From CBDUBS01 sp965365445 (lineage in GTDB: Bacteria; Bacteroidota; Rhodothermia; Rhodothermales; DASSAV01): 8,024 bases of DNA. A program made the translations under genes and the position numbers. Shown piece after piece: positions 1 to 5,449 of the stretch; positions within the stretch are counted from its first letter, which is position 1, and each line of letters starts with the position of its first letter. The stretch lies in assembly GCA_965365445.1 (NCBI GenBank), contig CBDUBS010000171.1, positions 1 to 8,024 on the forward strand. The letters run 5' to 3'. The notes beneath the pieces were generated by a model, which was not told the origin of the DNA, searched no databases, and saw only the letters and a list, made by a program, of their open reading frames with translations.

Positions 1-187
1 ATAATCGGCGAGCGTCCGGCTGTGGCAGGGCAGTGGAATCTACCCCCGCCTCTGCCGGATCGGTCCGCAGCGCCCCCGGATTGCCCCGGCCGAAAACCGG
101 GGCTACAGCCGCCAGCAGGACGAGGGCCTGCCATACACACCTTGCCTTCCGGCCTGACCGCTCGAGTCGCTTCAGTCTATCGGTCAT
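1..187 (-). CDS. N-terminus of an exported protein, possibly a beta-lactamase-family serine hydrolase (partial)
   Basis: An open frame starts with ATG at 187 and runs off the left edge; 62 codons are visible without a stop. The ATG shares one base with the sulfatase stop (TGATG on the minus strand), so translation is probably coupled and the gene belongs to the same operon. Residues 1-19 are rich in Arg and Lys. They are followed by a hydrophobic stretch (WQALVLLAAVAPVF, about 19-32), which makes a signal peptide or N-terminal anchor. There is no lipobox cysteine. After it comes DPAEAGVDSTALP, which resembles the run-in P-x-x-A-G-(V/L)-D/S-S-x-x-L seen in front of many secreted beta-lactamase/esterase-type hydrolases. 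That family guess rests on about 13 residues and is weak. Export and operon membership are better supported than function. Confidence 0.55.
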   Translation of the reverse strand, partial: MTDRLKRLERSGRKARCVWQALVLLAAVAPVFGRGNPGALRTDPAEAGVDSTALPQPDARRL

Positions 188-1551
188 CAGAGTGTGGGCT
201 GCAACTGATCCTTGCCCCGCACCATGTTGGCATTGTGCCGGGCCACGACGGCCTGGATCTCCGCGATCACCTCCGGGTGTTCGTCCGCCACGTTGTACTT
301 TTCCGAAGGGTCGTTCTGCAGGTTGTACAGTTCCGGTGTGTCATGGACTACCTGGGGATCGGCTCCATAGGCAGAGCGGGTGATGAAGTGCGCTTTCCAG
401 GGACCTTTACGAACGGCCCAGAGGTCGCCGGTGCGGTAGTAGAACACTTCATCCCGGACGGCGTCCGCTTTCCCCAGCAAAACGGGAAGCAGGCTTACCC
501 CGTCGATGACGCGGTCGGTGGGCGGCTGCACCCCCGCCATGTCGAGCGCGGTTCCGAACAGGTCCATGGTGGTGGCCAGCGCCTGTGTTGACTGGCCGCC
601 TTTTACTTTACCGGGCCACCAGGCTATACCGGGTACGCGCATTCCTCCTTCCCAGGTGGAACCTTTGCCTTCGCGAAGCAACCCGGCCGAGCCCCCGTTG
701 AGGTGCTGCGTCAGCCACGGACCGTTATCGCTCGTGAAAACGACGAGGGTGTTTTCGGCCAGGCCGAGCTCGCGAAGCGTCCGGAGCACTTCACCCACGC
801 TCCAGTCCAGTTCCTCCACCGTATCCCCGTAGAGGCCGCGACTGCTTTTGCCTTCGAACCGGCTGGAGGCAAACAGCGGAATGTGCGGGAACGTGTGGGC
901 AAAGTAGAGGAAAAACGGTTTCGACTGGTTCTCGCGAATGAAGCGCAGGGCTTCTTCGGTGTAGCGGCGCGTAAGCTCGCGCTGATCCGGTTCATGCTCG
1001 ACCACCTCGGCATTCCGAATGAGCGGGGTTGGCGGGTAATTACGGGCGCCCTCGCCCTTGTTGTGGGCCGGACTCATATCGTTCGAATACGGAATCCCGA
1101 AATACGAATCGAAGCCGTTGCTAACGGGGAGGTACTGCGGCAGATGGCCCAGGTGCCACTTGCCGATCGCCGCCGTAGCGTACCCCTTCGTCTTGAGGGC
1201 TTCGGCAATCGTGATTTCCTCCGGAGGAAGCCCCCCGGCCGAGTTCGGGAAAAGCACCCGGCGCGGGCCCATCATGCCGCTTCGCACCGGTAGACGCCCC
1301 GTGAGCAAACCGGCCCGGCTCGGCGTGCATACCGATGCAGCCGTGTAAAACTGCGTGAACTTCATCCCCTCCGAGGCCATGCGGTCGAGCGCCGGGGTGT
1401 TGATAGTTGGATGGCCGTATACCCCCAGATCGCCGTACCCCAGGTCGTCGGCGAAAATGATGACGAGGTTCGGCAGGCGATCTTGCGCCCGGGCAGGCGT
1501 AAATGTCAGGCCGGCAAGCAGCAGGCAGAACAGGAAACCGAAACGTTGCAT
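187..1551 (-). CDS. Secreted formylglycine-dependent sulfatase (family S1, arylsulfatase-like)
   Basis: A sulfatase hydrolyses sulfate esters on carbohydrates or aromatics. The 454-residue reading starts at ATG 1551. A longer frame reaches 1650, but it overlaps the end of the GH10 gene, and only the 1551 start puts a signal peptide at the N-terminus (hydrophobic 4-17, likely cleavage after ARA at residue 22). Visible family marks are the metal-binding Asp pair in IIFADDLGYG (35-36); the C-T-P-S-R signature at 75-79, whose Cys75 would be oxidised to formylglycine; GKWHLG with Lys131 and His133; His223 in FPHIPL; Asp275-Asn276 in FTSDNGP; and Lys296 in GKGSTWEGG. All expected catalytic residues are present, and the length is normal for a one-domain bacterial S1 enzyme. 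It lies 31 nt after the xylanase and overlaps the next gene by 1 nt. Substrate is not readable; the context suggests a polysaccharide. The maturation enzyme is not in the window. Confidence 0.93.
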   Translation of the reverse strand: MQRFGFLFCLLLAGLTFTPARAQDRLPNLVIIFADDLGYGDLGVYGHPTINTPALDRMASEGMKFTQFYTAASVCTPSRAGLLTGRLPVRSGMMGPRRVLFPNSAGGLPPEEITIAEALKTKGYATAAIGKWHLGHLPQYLPVSNGFDSYFGIPYSNDMSPAHNKGEGARNYPPTPLIRNAEVVEHEPDQRELTRRYTEEALRFIRENQSKPFFLYFAHTFPHIPLFASSRFEGKSSRGLYGDTVEELDWSVGEVLRTLRELGLAENTLVVFTSDNGPWLTQHLNGGSAGLLREGKGSTWEGGMRVPGIAWWPGKVKGGQSTQALATTMDLFGTALDMAGVQPPTDRVIDGVSLLPVLLGKADAVRDEVFYYRTGDLWAVRKGPWKAHFITRSAYGADPQVVHDTPELYNLQNDPSEKYNVADEHPEVIAEIQAVVARHNANMVRGKDQLQPTL

Positions 1552-1582
1552 GGCGGGTCCGTATGGTTTGAAATACTGAGGA

Positions 1583-2644
1583 TCACTTTCGATAGGCCCC
1601 GAGCGTCTGGGCCAGCGCATCATACGCCGGTTTGGGGCGGTAATCGGCATCGAAGGGGAGCGCCGAGCCGTAGCCCTTGAAGAACGACGGCACCCACGAA
1701 TAGCGGTCGGTAAAACCCCATGTTACAATGGCTTCGCACCCCGGTTCGGCGAGGCACGCCCCGGCGATGTTCCGGTAGACCTGCGCCTGAAGCGCCAGCT
1801 TCTCGGCCGTGGCGGGCTCCGGTATCCGGACGTCGAGTTCGGTGATGTGAACGGCGAGCCCCAGCGCGGCAAGGCGCCGGATGTTGGAGCGAATCGACTC
1901 CGGAGAGGGATAGCTCTCCGTACTGACGTGCATTTGCAGGCCGACGCCGTGGATCGGAACCCCTCGTTCGAGCATCCCGGAAACGAGGCGATACACCGCA
2001 TCCGATTTCTTGTTCACCGCTTCGGCGCCGTAATCGTTGTAGAACAGCCGCGCCTGAGGATCGGCTTCGTGCGCCCAGCGGAACGCCTTATCGATATACT
2101 CGGGACCGATGATACGATGCCAGAGCGAATCACGGTACGAGCCGTCCCCCATAAGGGCCTCGTTGACGACGTCCCAAGTGTGGATGCGCCCCCTGTACCG
2201 ACCCACCACGGTTTGGATGTGGTCGTGCATGACGCCGAGGAGCGCATCGCGCGTCCAGGTACGGGCGCGGAGCCAGTCCGGAACCTGCATGTACCAGACG
2301 AGCGTGTGCCCACGGACGTGCATGTCGTTCTCTTCCGCAAACCGGACGAGCCGGTCCGCTGCGTCAAATTCGTACCGGCCCTCGGAAGGGCGGAGCGGCC
2401 CGAATTTCAGCACGTTCTCGGCAGTCAGGGCGTTAAACTCGCGTGCCAGCGTGGCCGCATACGGCGCCTCGGAGAGCCTTGCAGGGTTTACGGCAGCGCC
2501 CACCAGAAAACCCCGCTCCTGAGCCGTCCGGCGAAGGGAAGGCGGCTGATGCAATCCGTCAGGCAAACCCGGCCCGACTTCCGGATCCGAAAAGCATCCC
2601 GCCACGAGCACGAAAAGGACGAAGGGAAGGCAAAGCGGTTTCAT
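1583..2644 (-). CDS. GH10 endo-beta-1,4-xylanase, predicted lipoprotein
   Basis: A glycoside hydrolase family 10 enzyme cleaving internal beta-1,4-xylosidic bonds of xylan with retention. It has 353 residues from ATG 2644. This start is preferred over an upstream ATG at 2728 because it begins with a lipoprotein signal (MKPLCLPFVLFVLVAGC, lipidated Cys17) and because a sigma70-like promoter lies between the two. The catalytic barrel fills about residues 40-350. Marks in order: TAENVLKFG (74-82), RGHTLVW (111-117), WDVVNEAL (157-164) with acid/base Glu162, HITELDVR (266-273) with nucleophile Glu269, and WGFTDRYSW (309-317). There is no carbohydrate-binding module, so the protein is a lean single-domain enzyme tethered to a membrane by lipid. 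The family also contains tomatinase and cellobiohydrolase-like activities, but endoxylanase is by far the commonest. It is the first gene of the xylanase-sulfatase unit. Confidence 0.95.
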   Translation of the reverse strand: MKPLCLPFVLFVLVAGCFSDPEVGPGLPDGLHQPPSLRRTAQERGFLVGAAVNPARLSEAPYAATLAREFNALTAENVLKFGPLRPSEGRYEFDAADRLVRFAEENDMHVRGHTLVWYMQVPDWLRARTWTRDALLGVMHDHIQTVVGRYRGRIHTWDVVNEALMGDGSYRDSLWHRIIGPEYIDKAFRWAHEADPQARLFYNDYGAEAVNKKSDAVYRLVSGMLERGVPIHGVGLQMHVSTESYPSPESIRSNIRRLAALGLAVHITELDVRIPEPATAEKLALQAQVYRNIAGACLAEPGCEAIVTWGFTDRYSWVPSFFKGYGSALPFDADYRPKPAYDALAQTLGAYRK

Positions 2645-2699
2645 CAAAAAGAAGCGGATCCGGGGCCGTTTTGCAGAAGGATGCCTGTACAGATTGTGA

Positions 2700-2728
2700 A
2701 GTATAATGGCGTTAACCGAAAACTCCAA
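2700..2728 (-). promoter_or_regulatory. Sigma70-like promoter of the GH10-sulfatase operon
   Basis: Read on the minus strand, TTGGAG (2728-2723) and TATACT (2705-2700) are separated by exactly 17 bases. Transcription would begin near 2693, giving a leader of about 50 nt before the ATG at 2644. The site overlaps the longer reading frame of the xylanase and so argues against its upstream start. The match is to the general bacterial consensus; Bacteroidota-type promoters (TTTG/TAnnTTTG) differ, so its use depends on the host. Confidence 0.4.
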
Positions 2729-2879
2729 TGCCCGGCCGCCGCGTTTCTCACGAAGAACCGATCAACCTGTTGAGGAACGGTTTCCGAAGGGTCGTTACCG
2801 GAACGTCGCTTCGCATCATCGAACTTCTGCCCCTTTGCTGTCGAATAAGCACCAGGTCAAAACAACCAGCAAACGTATC

Positions 2880-2972
2880 ATGATCATCGGTTTAACTATT
2901 TCTTCCCTGAGTGCGGCCGTCATCGGCGGCATGTTCTGGACCATATCCCGGGAGGGCACGCCGATCAGGTAG
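2880..2972 (+). CDS. Possible small single-pass membrane peptide
   Basis: ATG at 2880 opens a 30-codon frame ending in TAG: a hydrophobic run (MIIGLTISSLSAAVIGGMFW) followed by a polar tail TISREGTPIR. The frame stays open upstream. A TTG 45 nt earlier would add a short basic stretch including KTTSKRI, which together with the hydrophobic run would resemble an inner-membrane small protein with cytoplasmic positive charges. A strong intrinsic terminator begins 23 nt after the stop, which fits a real transcript ending here. Against it, there is no clear Shine-Dalgarno sequence and no convincing promoter. I do not recognise a family. It may be a chance frame. Confidence 0.3.
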   Translation: MIIGLTISSLSAAVIGGMFWTISREGTPIR

Positions 2973-2995
2973 GCCTCCTGTCAATTACATAGATG

Positions 2996-3031
2996 GCCCG
3001 ACCCGGTGTTACCTGCCGGGTCGGGCTTTTT
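2996..3031 (+). terminator. Intrinsic terminator (11-bp perfect stem)
   Basis: GCCCGACCCGG (2996-3006) pairs perfectly with CCGGGTCGGGC (3016-3026) across a 9-base loop and is followed by five T. The minus strand has no T-run after the hairpin, so it works in the plus direction only. It ends whatever is transcribed rightward from 2972 or earlier, and no recognised gene lies there. It therefore hints at an unannotated small protein or RNA. Confidence 0.85.
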
Positions 3032-3130
3032 CGTTGGCTCAGGAAAAAATCGACGTACCGAGCGCAGCGCGTCCGCAAATCGGCTACGGATCATCGTATA
3101 TATGATAGTGGTACGCATCTCCAACGAGGG

Positions 3131-3166
3131 AGCCCGTCTTGCCCGGCTGCAGCAGGACGGGCTTTT
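3131..3166 (+). terminator. Second intrinsic terminator (12-bp stem)
   Basis: AGCCCGTCTTGC (3131-3142) pairs with GCAGGACGGGCT (3152-3163) with one G-T wobble and a 9-base loop. A short run of four T and a further CATTT follow. It reads on the plus strand, about 100 bases after the previous terminator and about 40 bases before the permease promoter. It could end a short RNA or act as a backup that insulates the permease gene from upstream transcription. Confidence 0.75.
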
Positions 3167-3208
3167 CATTTCCGGGAACGAGGATCGCGTGAACTCGGCG
3201 CTTTTCGT

Positions 3209-3237
3209 TTGACCGATCGCTCCGATTCGGGTATGCT
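3209..3237 (+). promoter_or_regulatory. Sigma70-like promoter of the TSUP permease gene
   Basis: TTGACC (3209-3214) and TATGCT (3232-3237) are 17 bases apart, a good match to the -35/-10 consensus. Start of transcription would be near 3244, leaving a leader of about 27 nt before ATG 3271. The position just after a terminator and just before the gene supports it. Confidence 0.55.
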
Positions 3238-3270
3238 TGGCGGTTTCACCGATTGCGGAGCGAGAAACAC

Positions 3271-4005
3271 ATGGATTACGGCCTGTGGGCGCTGGCCCTG
3301 CTGAGCGCTTTCCTGGTGGGATTGTCGAAAACCGGCATTGCCGGCCTGGGCATTCTGCCGGTGGCGATTTTCGCGGGGATTTTGCCGGCCCGCGAATCGG
3401 TAGGTGTGGTTCTCATCGTGCTCCTGGCGGGCGACCTGGTTGCCGTTACCGTTTACCGGAGAGAGGCCGACTGGGGGCACCTGATGGGCCTGTTTCCGTG
3501 GGCCGGAGCCGGAATCGTGCTGGGAGCGCTCGCGTTCGGGCAGATGAACGATGCCACGGTGCGCGTGCTCATCGGGAGCATTCTGGTAGGGTTGGTTCTG
3601 CTTCAGTGGTTCCGGCGAGCGCGCCCGGTGGAGGTTTCGGTCGGCCCCCCTGCACGGTGGATCGTGATCGGGACCGGGGTGGGGGCCGGTTTCACGACGA
3701 TGGTCGCCAACGCCGCCGGGCCGCTCATGGTGATGTACCTGCTTGCCATGCGGCTGCCGAAATTGATCTTTGTCGGGACGGCGGCATGGTTTTTCCTGGC
3801 CGTGAACGTATTCAAGGTACCGTTCAGTTACAGCCTGGGGCTGATTACGGCTGAATCGTTGGGGCTGAGCCTCCGGTTGGCTCCGTTTGCCGTGCTGGGG
3901 GCGCTCTCGGGCCGGTGGGTGCTCCGGCGCATCGACCAGCGGCTCTTCGAGATGCTCGCGCTCGGGCTTACGTTCGTGGCCGGGTGGCGCCTCATCCTGA
4001 TGTAG
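3271..4005 (+). CDS. TSUP (TauE/SafE) family membrane permease
   Basis: A polytopic inner-membrane protein of 244 residues. The family exports or imports sulfur-containing or organic anions such as sulfite, sulfoacetate or taurine-derived products; the actual substrate cannot be read here. Visible are an N-terminal helix with SAFLVGLSKTGIAGLG (12-27), repeated hydrophobic segments at about 29-40, 43-62, 71-90, 97-113, 131-160, 164-182, 203-217 and 225-243, and, in the second half, GAGFTTMVANAAGPLMVMYLL (138-158), which corresponds to the conserved Gly/Asn/Pro motif of TSUP proteins. The length is normal. ATG 3271 is chosen over an in-frame TTG at 3253; the promoter at 3209-3237 would leave the TTG only about 9 nt of leader. 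The gene stands alone and converges on the receiver gene. Its nearness to a sulfatase operon invites a sulfur link, but the two are divergent with separate promoters. Confidence 0.88.
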   Translation: MDYGLWALALLSAFLVGLSKTGIAGLGILPVAIFAGILPARESVGVVLIVLLAGDLVAVTVYRREADWGHLMGLFPWAGAGIVLGALAFGQMNDATVRVLIGSILVGLVLLQWFRRARPVEVSVGPPARWIVIGTGVGAGFTTMVANAAGPLMVMYLLAMRLPKLIFVGTAAWFFLAVNVFKVPFSYSLGLITAESLGLSLRLAPFAVLGALSGRWVLRRIDQRLFEMLALGLTFVAGWRLILM

Positions 4006-4056
4006 CCCCGCCCTTTCGGCATCGGAGGCCGTTGACGTTCCTGCTCGTCCGGCGCC

Positions 4057-4461
4057 TCAGGCCGAAGAAGCCCCATTCGATCGCTTCCGCAGGACGGCCA
4101 GCATCGTTTCGATGAGCAGGGTAACATCGTCTATTTTGACGAGGAAGGCGTCGGCTCCCCCCCGCATGAAGCGGTCCCGGATATCGGCGTTGGTGCTCAC
4201 GGTTATGGCGACGAACCCGATTGCGGCCGTGGCGGGGTCCCGCCGGATGGCTTCCAGCACGCGCAGCCCGTCGAGATCCGGCATCATGTAGTCGCACACT
4301 ATGACATCCGGGGAGGCCGTACAGGCGAGCTCGATTCCGGAACGGCCGTTTTCGGCTCCCAGCACCTCGGCGCCGTTGAGTTCGAGAAGATCCTGAACGG
4401 CTTCCCGGGCCAGATCGTCGTTATCGACCAGAAGCACTTTGATTCCCGTAAGCGGCGCCAT
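4057..4461 (-). CDS. Stand-alone response-regulator receiver domain (CheY-like)
   Basis: A 134-residue single receiver domain that would be phosphorylated by a histidine kinase or phosphotransfer protein and act by protein-protein contact, because no DNA-binding or enzymatic output domain follows. Key residues are present: acidic pocket Asp13/Asp15/Asp16 in LLVDNDD, phospho-acceptor Asp57 in VIVCDYMMPDLDG, the switch Thr87 in VAITVST, and Lys109 in FLVKIDD. The start at ATG 4461 (MAPLTGIKVLLVDNDD) is the only one fitting the fold; the frame is open to 4746, but that part reads through the clpP terminator. No kinase is adjacent. The terminator after clpP means that it probably has its own promoter within 4462-4586, although none is obvious there. 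It lies 51 nt from the stop of the convergent permease gene, with no clear terminator between. Confidence 0.9.
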   Translation of the reverse strand: MAPLTGIKVLLVDNDDLAREAVQDLLELNGAEVLGAENGRSGIELACTASPDVIVCDYMMPDLDGLRVLEAIRRDPATAAIGFVAITVSTNADIRDRFMRGGADAFLVKIDDVTLLIETMLAVLRKRSNGASSA

Positions 4462-4586
4462 GAATTCGGTTATGACTCGATGGGGCAAGAACAAACAGAT
4501 AGCGTTGTCGAACGTCCGAACGGGCGGCGGGTGGCAGCCGGGCCGGGAATTAACCTTGAATATTGATTGAAGCGGAGGGGATGCAT

Positions 4587-4625
4587 AAAAAAAGAGGCAA
4601 TCCCTGAACGGATCGCCTCTTTTTT
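4587..4625 (-). terminator. Intrinsic terminator after clpP
   Basis: GAGGC and GCCTC arms, extended by ATCC/GGAT after one mismatch, flank a 6-base loop (4594-4619). On the minus strand the hairpin is followed by a seven-T run, starting about 20 nt past the clpP stop. The plus strand also has a T-run (4620-4625), so the structure could work both ways. It ends the tig-clpP transcript before the receiver gene. Confidence 0.88.
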
Positions 4626-4639
4626 GTAAGCAGGCCCGG

Positions 4640-5368
4640 TCAACCGGGCGTGCGCGTAATGGTATCGTCCTTCTCGCCCGTCTTGGAGGGGTTGAACCCT
4701 CGTTTGGGTTCGAGCACGGTATCGATGAGGCCGTATTCCCGGGCATCGGCGGCGCTCAGCCAGTAGTCGCGGTCGGCATCGCGCTCGAGCTGATGCTGCT
4801 CCTTGCCGCTGTGGTGGGCCAGGATCTGGTAGATGCGCTCCTTGAGCCACAGGATTTCGCGGGCCTGAATCTCGATGTCGGAGGCCTGGCCCTGGGCGCC
4901 GCCGAGCGGCTGATGCAGCATGATGCGCGAGTTCGGCAGAGCGGCGCGGCGGCCTTTGGAGCCCGCCGTAAGCAGCACGGATCCCATGGAGGCGGCCAGC
5001 CCCACACAGATGGTGGCTACCGGACAGGTTACCCACTGCATGGTGTCGTATACGGCGAGCCCGCTGTACACCACCCCGCCCGGCGAGTTGATGTACACGT
5101 TGATGTCGCGCTCGGGGTCCTCGGATGCCAGGAACAGGAGCTGGGCCACCGTCAGGTTGGCGATGGCATCGTTGATGGGCGTTCCGAGTATAACGATACG
5201 CTCCTTCAGCAGGCGGCTGAAAATATCGTAGGCGCGTTCGCCGCGGGTAGTCTGCTCGACGACCATCGGCACGAGCGCAGCCATCGACTGCTCCCGAAAG
5301 GGACCGCTGTAGATGCTGCTCGGCACGGAAGTCAGGCTCTGGCTGAACTTGATAAAGTCGTTGACCAT
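4640..5368 (-). CDS. clpP: ATP-dependent Clp protease proteolytic subunit
   Basis: A serine peptidase (S14) forming the tetradecameric chamber that degrades substrates unfolded by ClpX, ClpA or ClpC. The Ser-His-Asp triad is visible: Ser127 in GLAASMGS, His152 in RIMLHQPLGG, and Asp201 in ERDADRDYWLSA (numbering for a 242-residue product). The ClpP N-terminal loop LVPMVVEQTTRGERAYDIFSR is intact. The start is uncertain. ATG 5368 is chosen because VNDFIKFSQSLTSVPSS fits the longer N-termini I associate with ClpP of this bacterial group. ATG 5284 (MAALVPM) has a GGGAG six bases upstream and gives 214 residues, the typical length. GTG 5443 lies 6 nt after tig but has no ribosome-binding site. 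The C-terminal tail after LEPKR is short and polar. It follows tig, as in many bacteria; clpX, often next, is absent and a terminator closes the unit. Confidence 0.95.
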   Translation of the reverse strand: MVNDFIKFSQSLTSVPSSIYSGPFREQSMAALVPMVVEQTTRGERAYDIFSRLLKERIVILGTPINDAIANLTVAQLLFLASEDPERDINVYINSPGGVVYSGLAVYDTMQWVTCPVATICVGLAASMGSVLLTAGSKGRRAALPNSRIMLHQPLGGAQGQASDIEIQAREILWLKERIYQILAHHSGKEQHQLERDADRDYWLSAADAREYGLIDTVLEPKRGFNPSKTGEKDDTITRTPG

Positions 5369-5449
5369 ATGTTTGACGGCTGAGGTTTCGAGTTGGGAAT
5401 AAAAGCCGTACCAGTCCGGGTCGGCGTTGGTTCCGGCGCCCACGAGGCG

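Larger units (their letters stand above)
2729..3208. other. Intergenic spacer between divergent GH10 and permease genes
   Basis: About 480 bases carry no protein that I recognise. The left part (2729-2879) is upstream sequence of the xylanase operon and is formally open on the plus strand, but its translation looks non-biological (many Arg, Ser and Pro; no motif). The middle holds a possible small membrane peptide (2880-2972). The right part holds two plus-strand intrinsic terminators (2996-3031 and 3131-3166) about 100 bases apart, with no gene between them. A short inverted repeat, ATCAT and ATGAT around 3090-3106, lies between the terminators. No tRNA or known structured RNA was recognised here. 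Confidence 0.5.

Noticed and set aside
1552..1650. N-terminal extension of the sulfatase to 1650
   Set aside because: The first 33 residues overlap the xylanase C-terminus and would bury the signal peptide inside the protein.
1847..2773. A 308-codon plus-strand open frame opposite the xylanase gene
   Set aside because: It is antisense to an unmistakable GH10 gene with full catalytic motifs. Its translation is rich in Arg, Pro and Val without any motif, a usual shadow in GC-rich DNA.
2981..3169. A 62-codon minus-strand frame in the spacer
   Set aside because: It reads through both terminator hairpins, and its sequence is low in hydrophobic residues with no motif or ribosome-binding site.
4006..4056. 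Possible convergent terminator between the permease and receiver genes (GAGG-CCG with CGG-CG-CCTC arms)
   Set aside because: The stem is interrupted, the loop is long and no T-run follows on either strand.
4793..5383. A 196-codon plus-strand frame opposite clpP
   Set aside because: Antisense to a complete ClpP with its catalytic triad; no recognisable domain or ribosome-binding site of its own.
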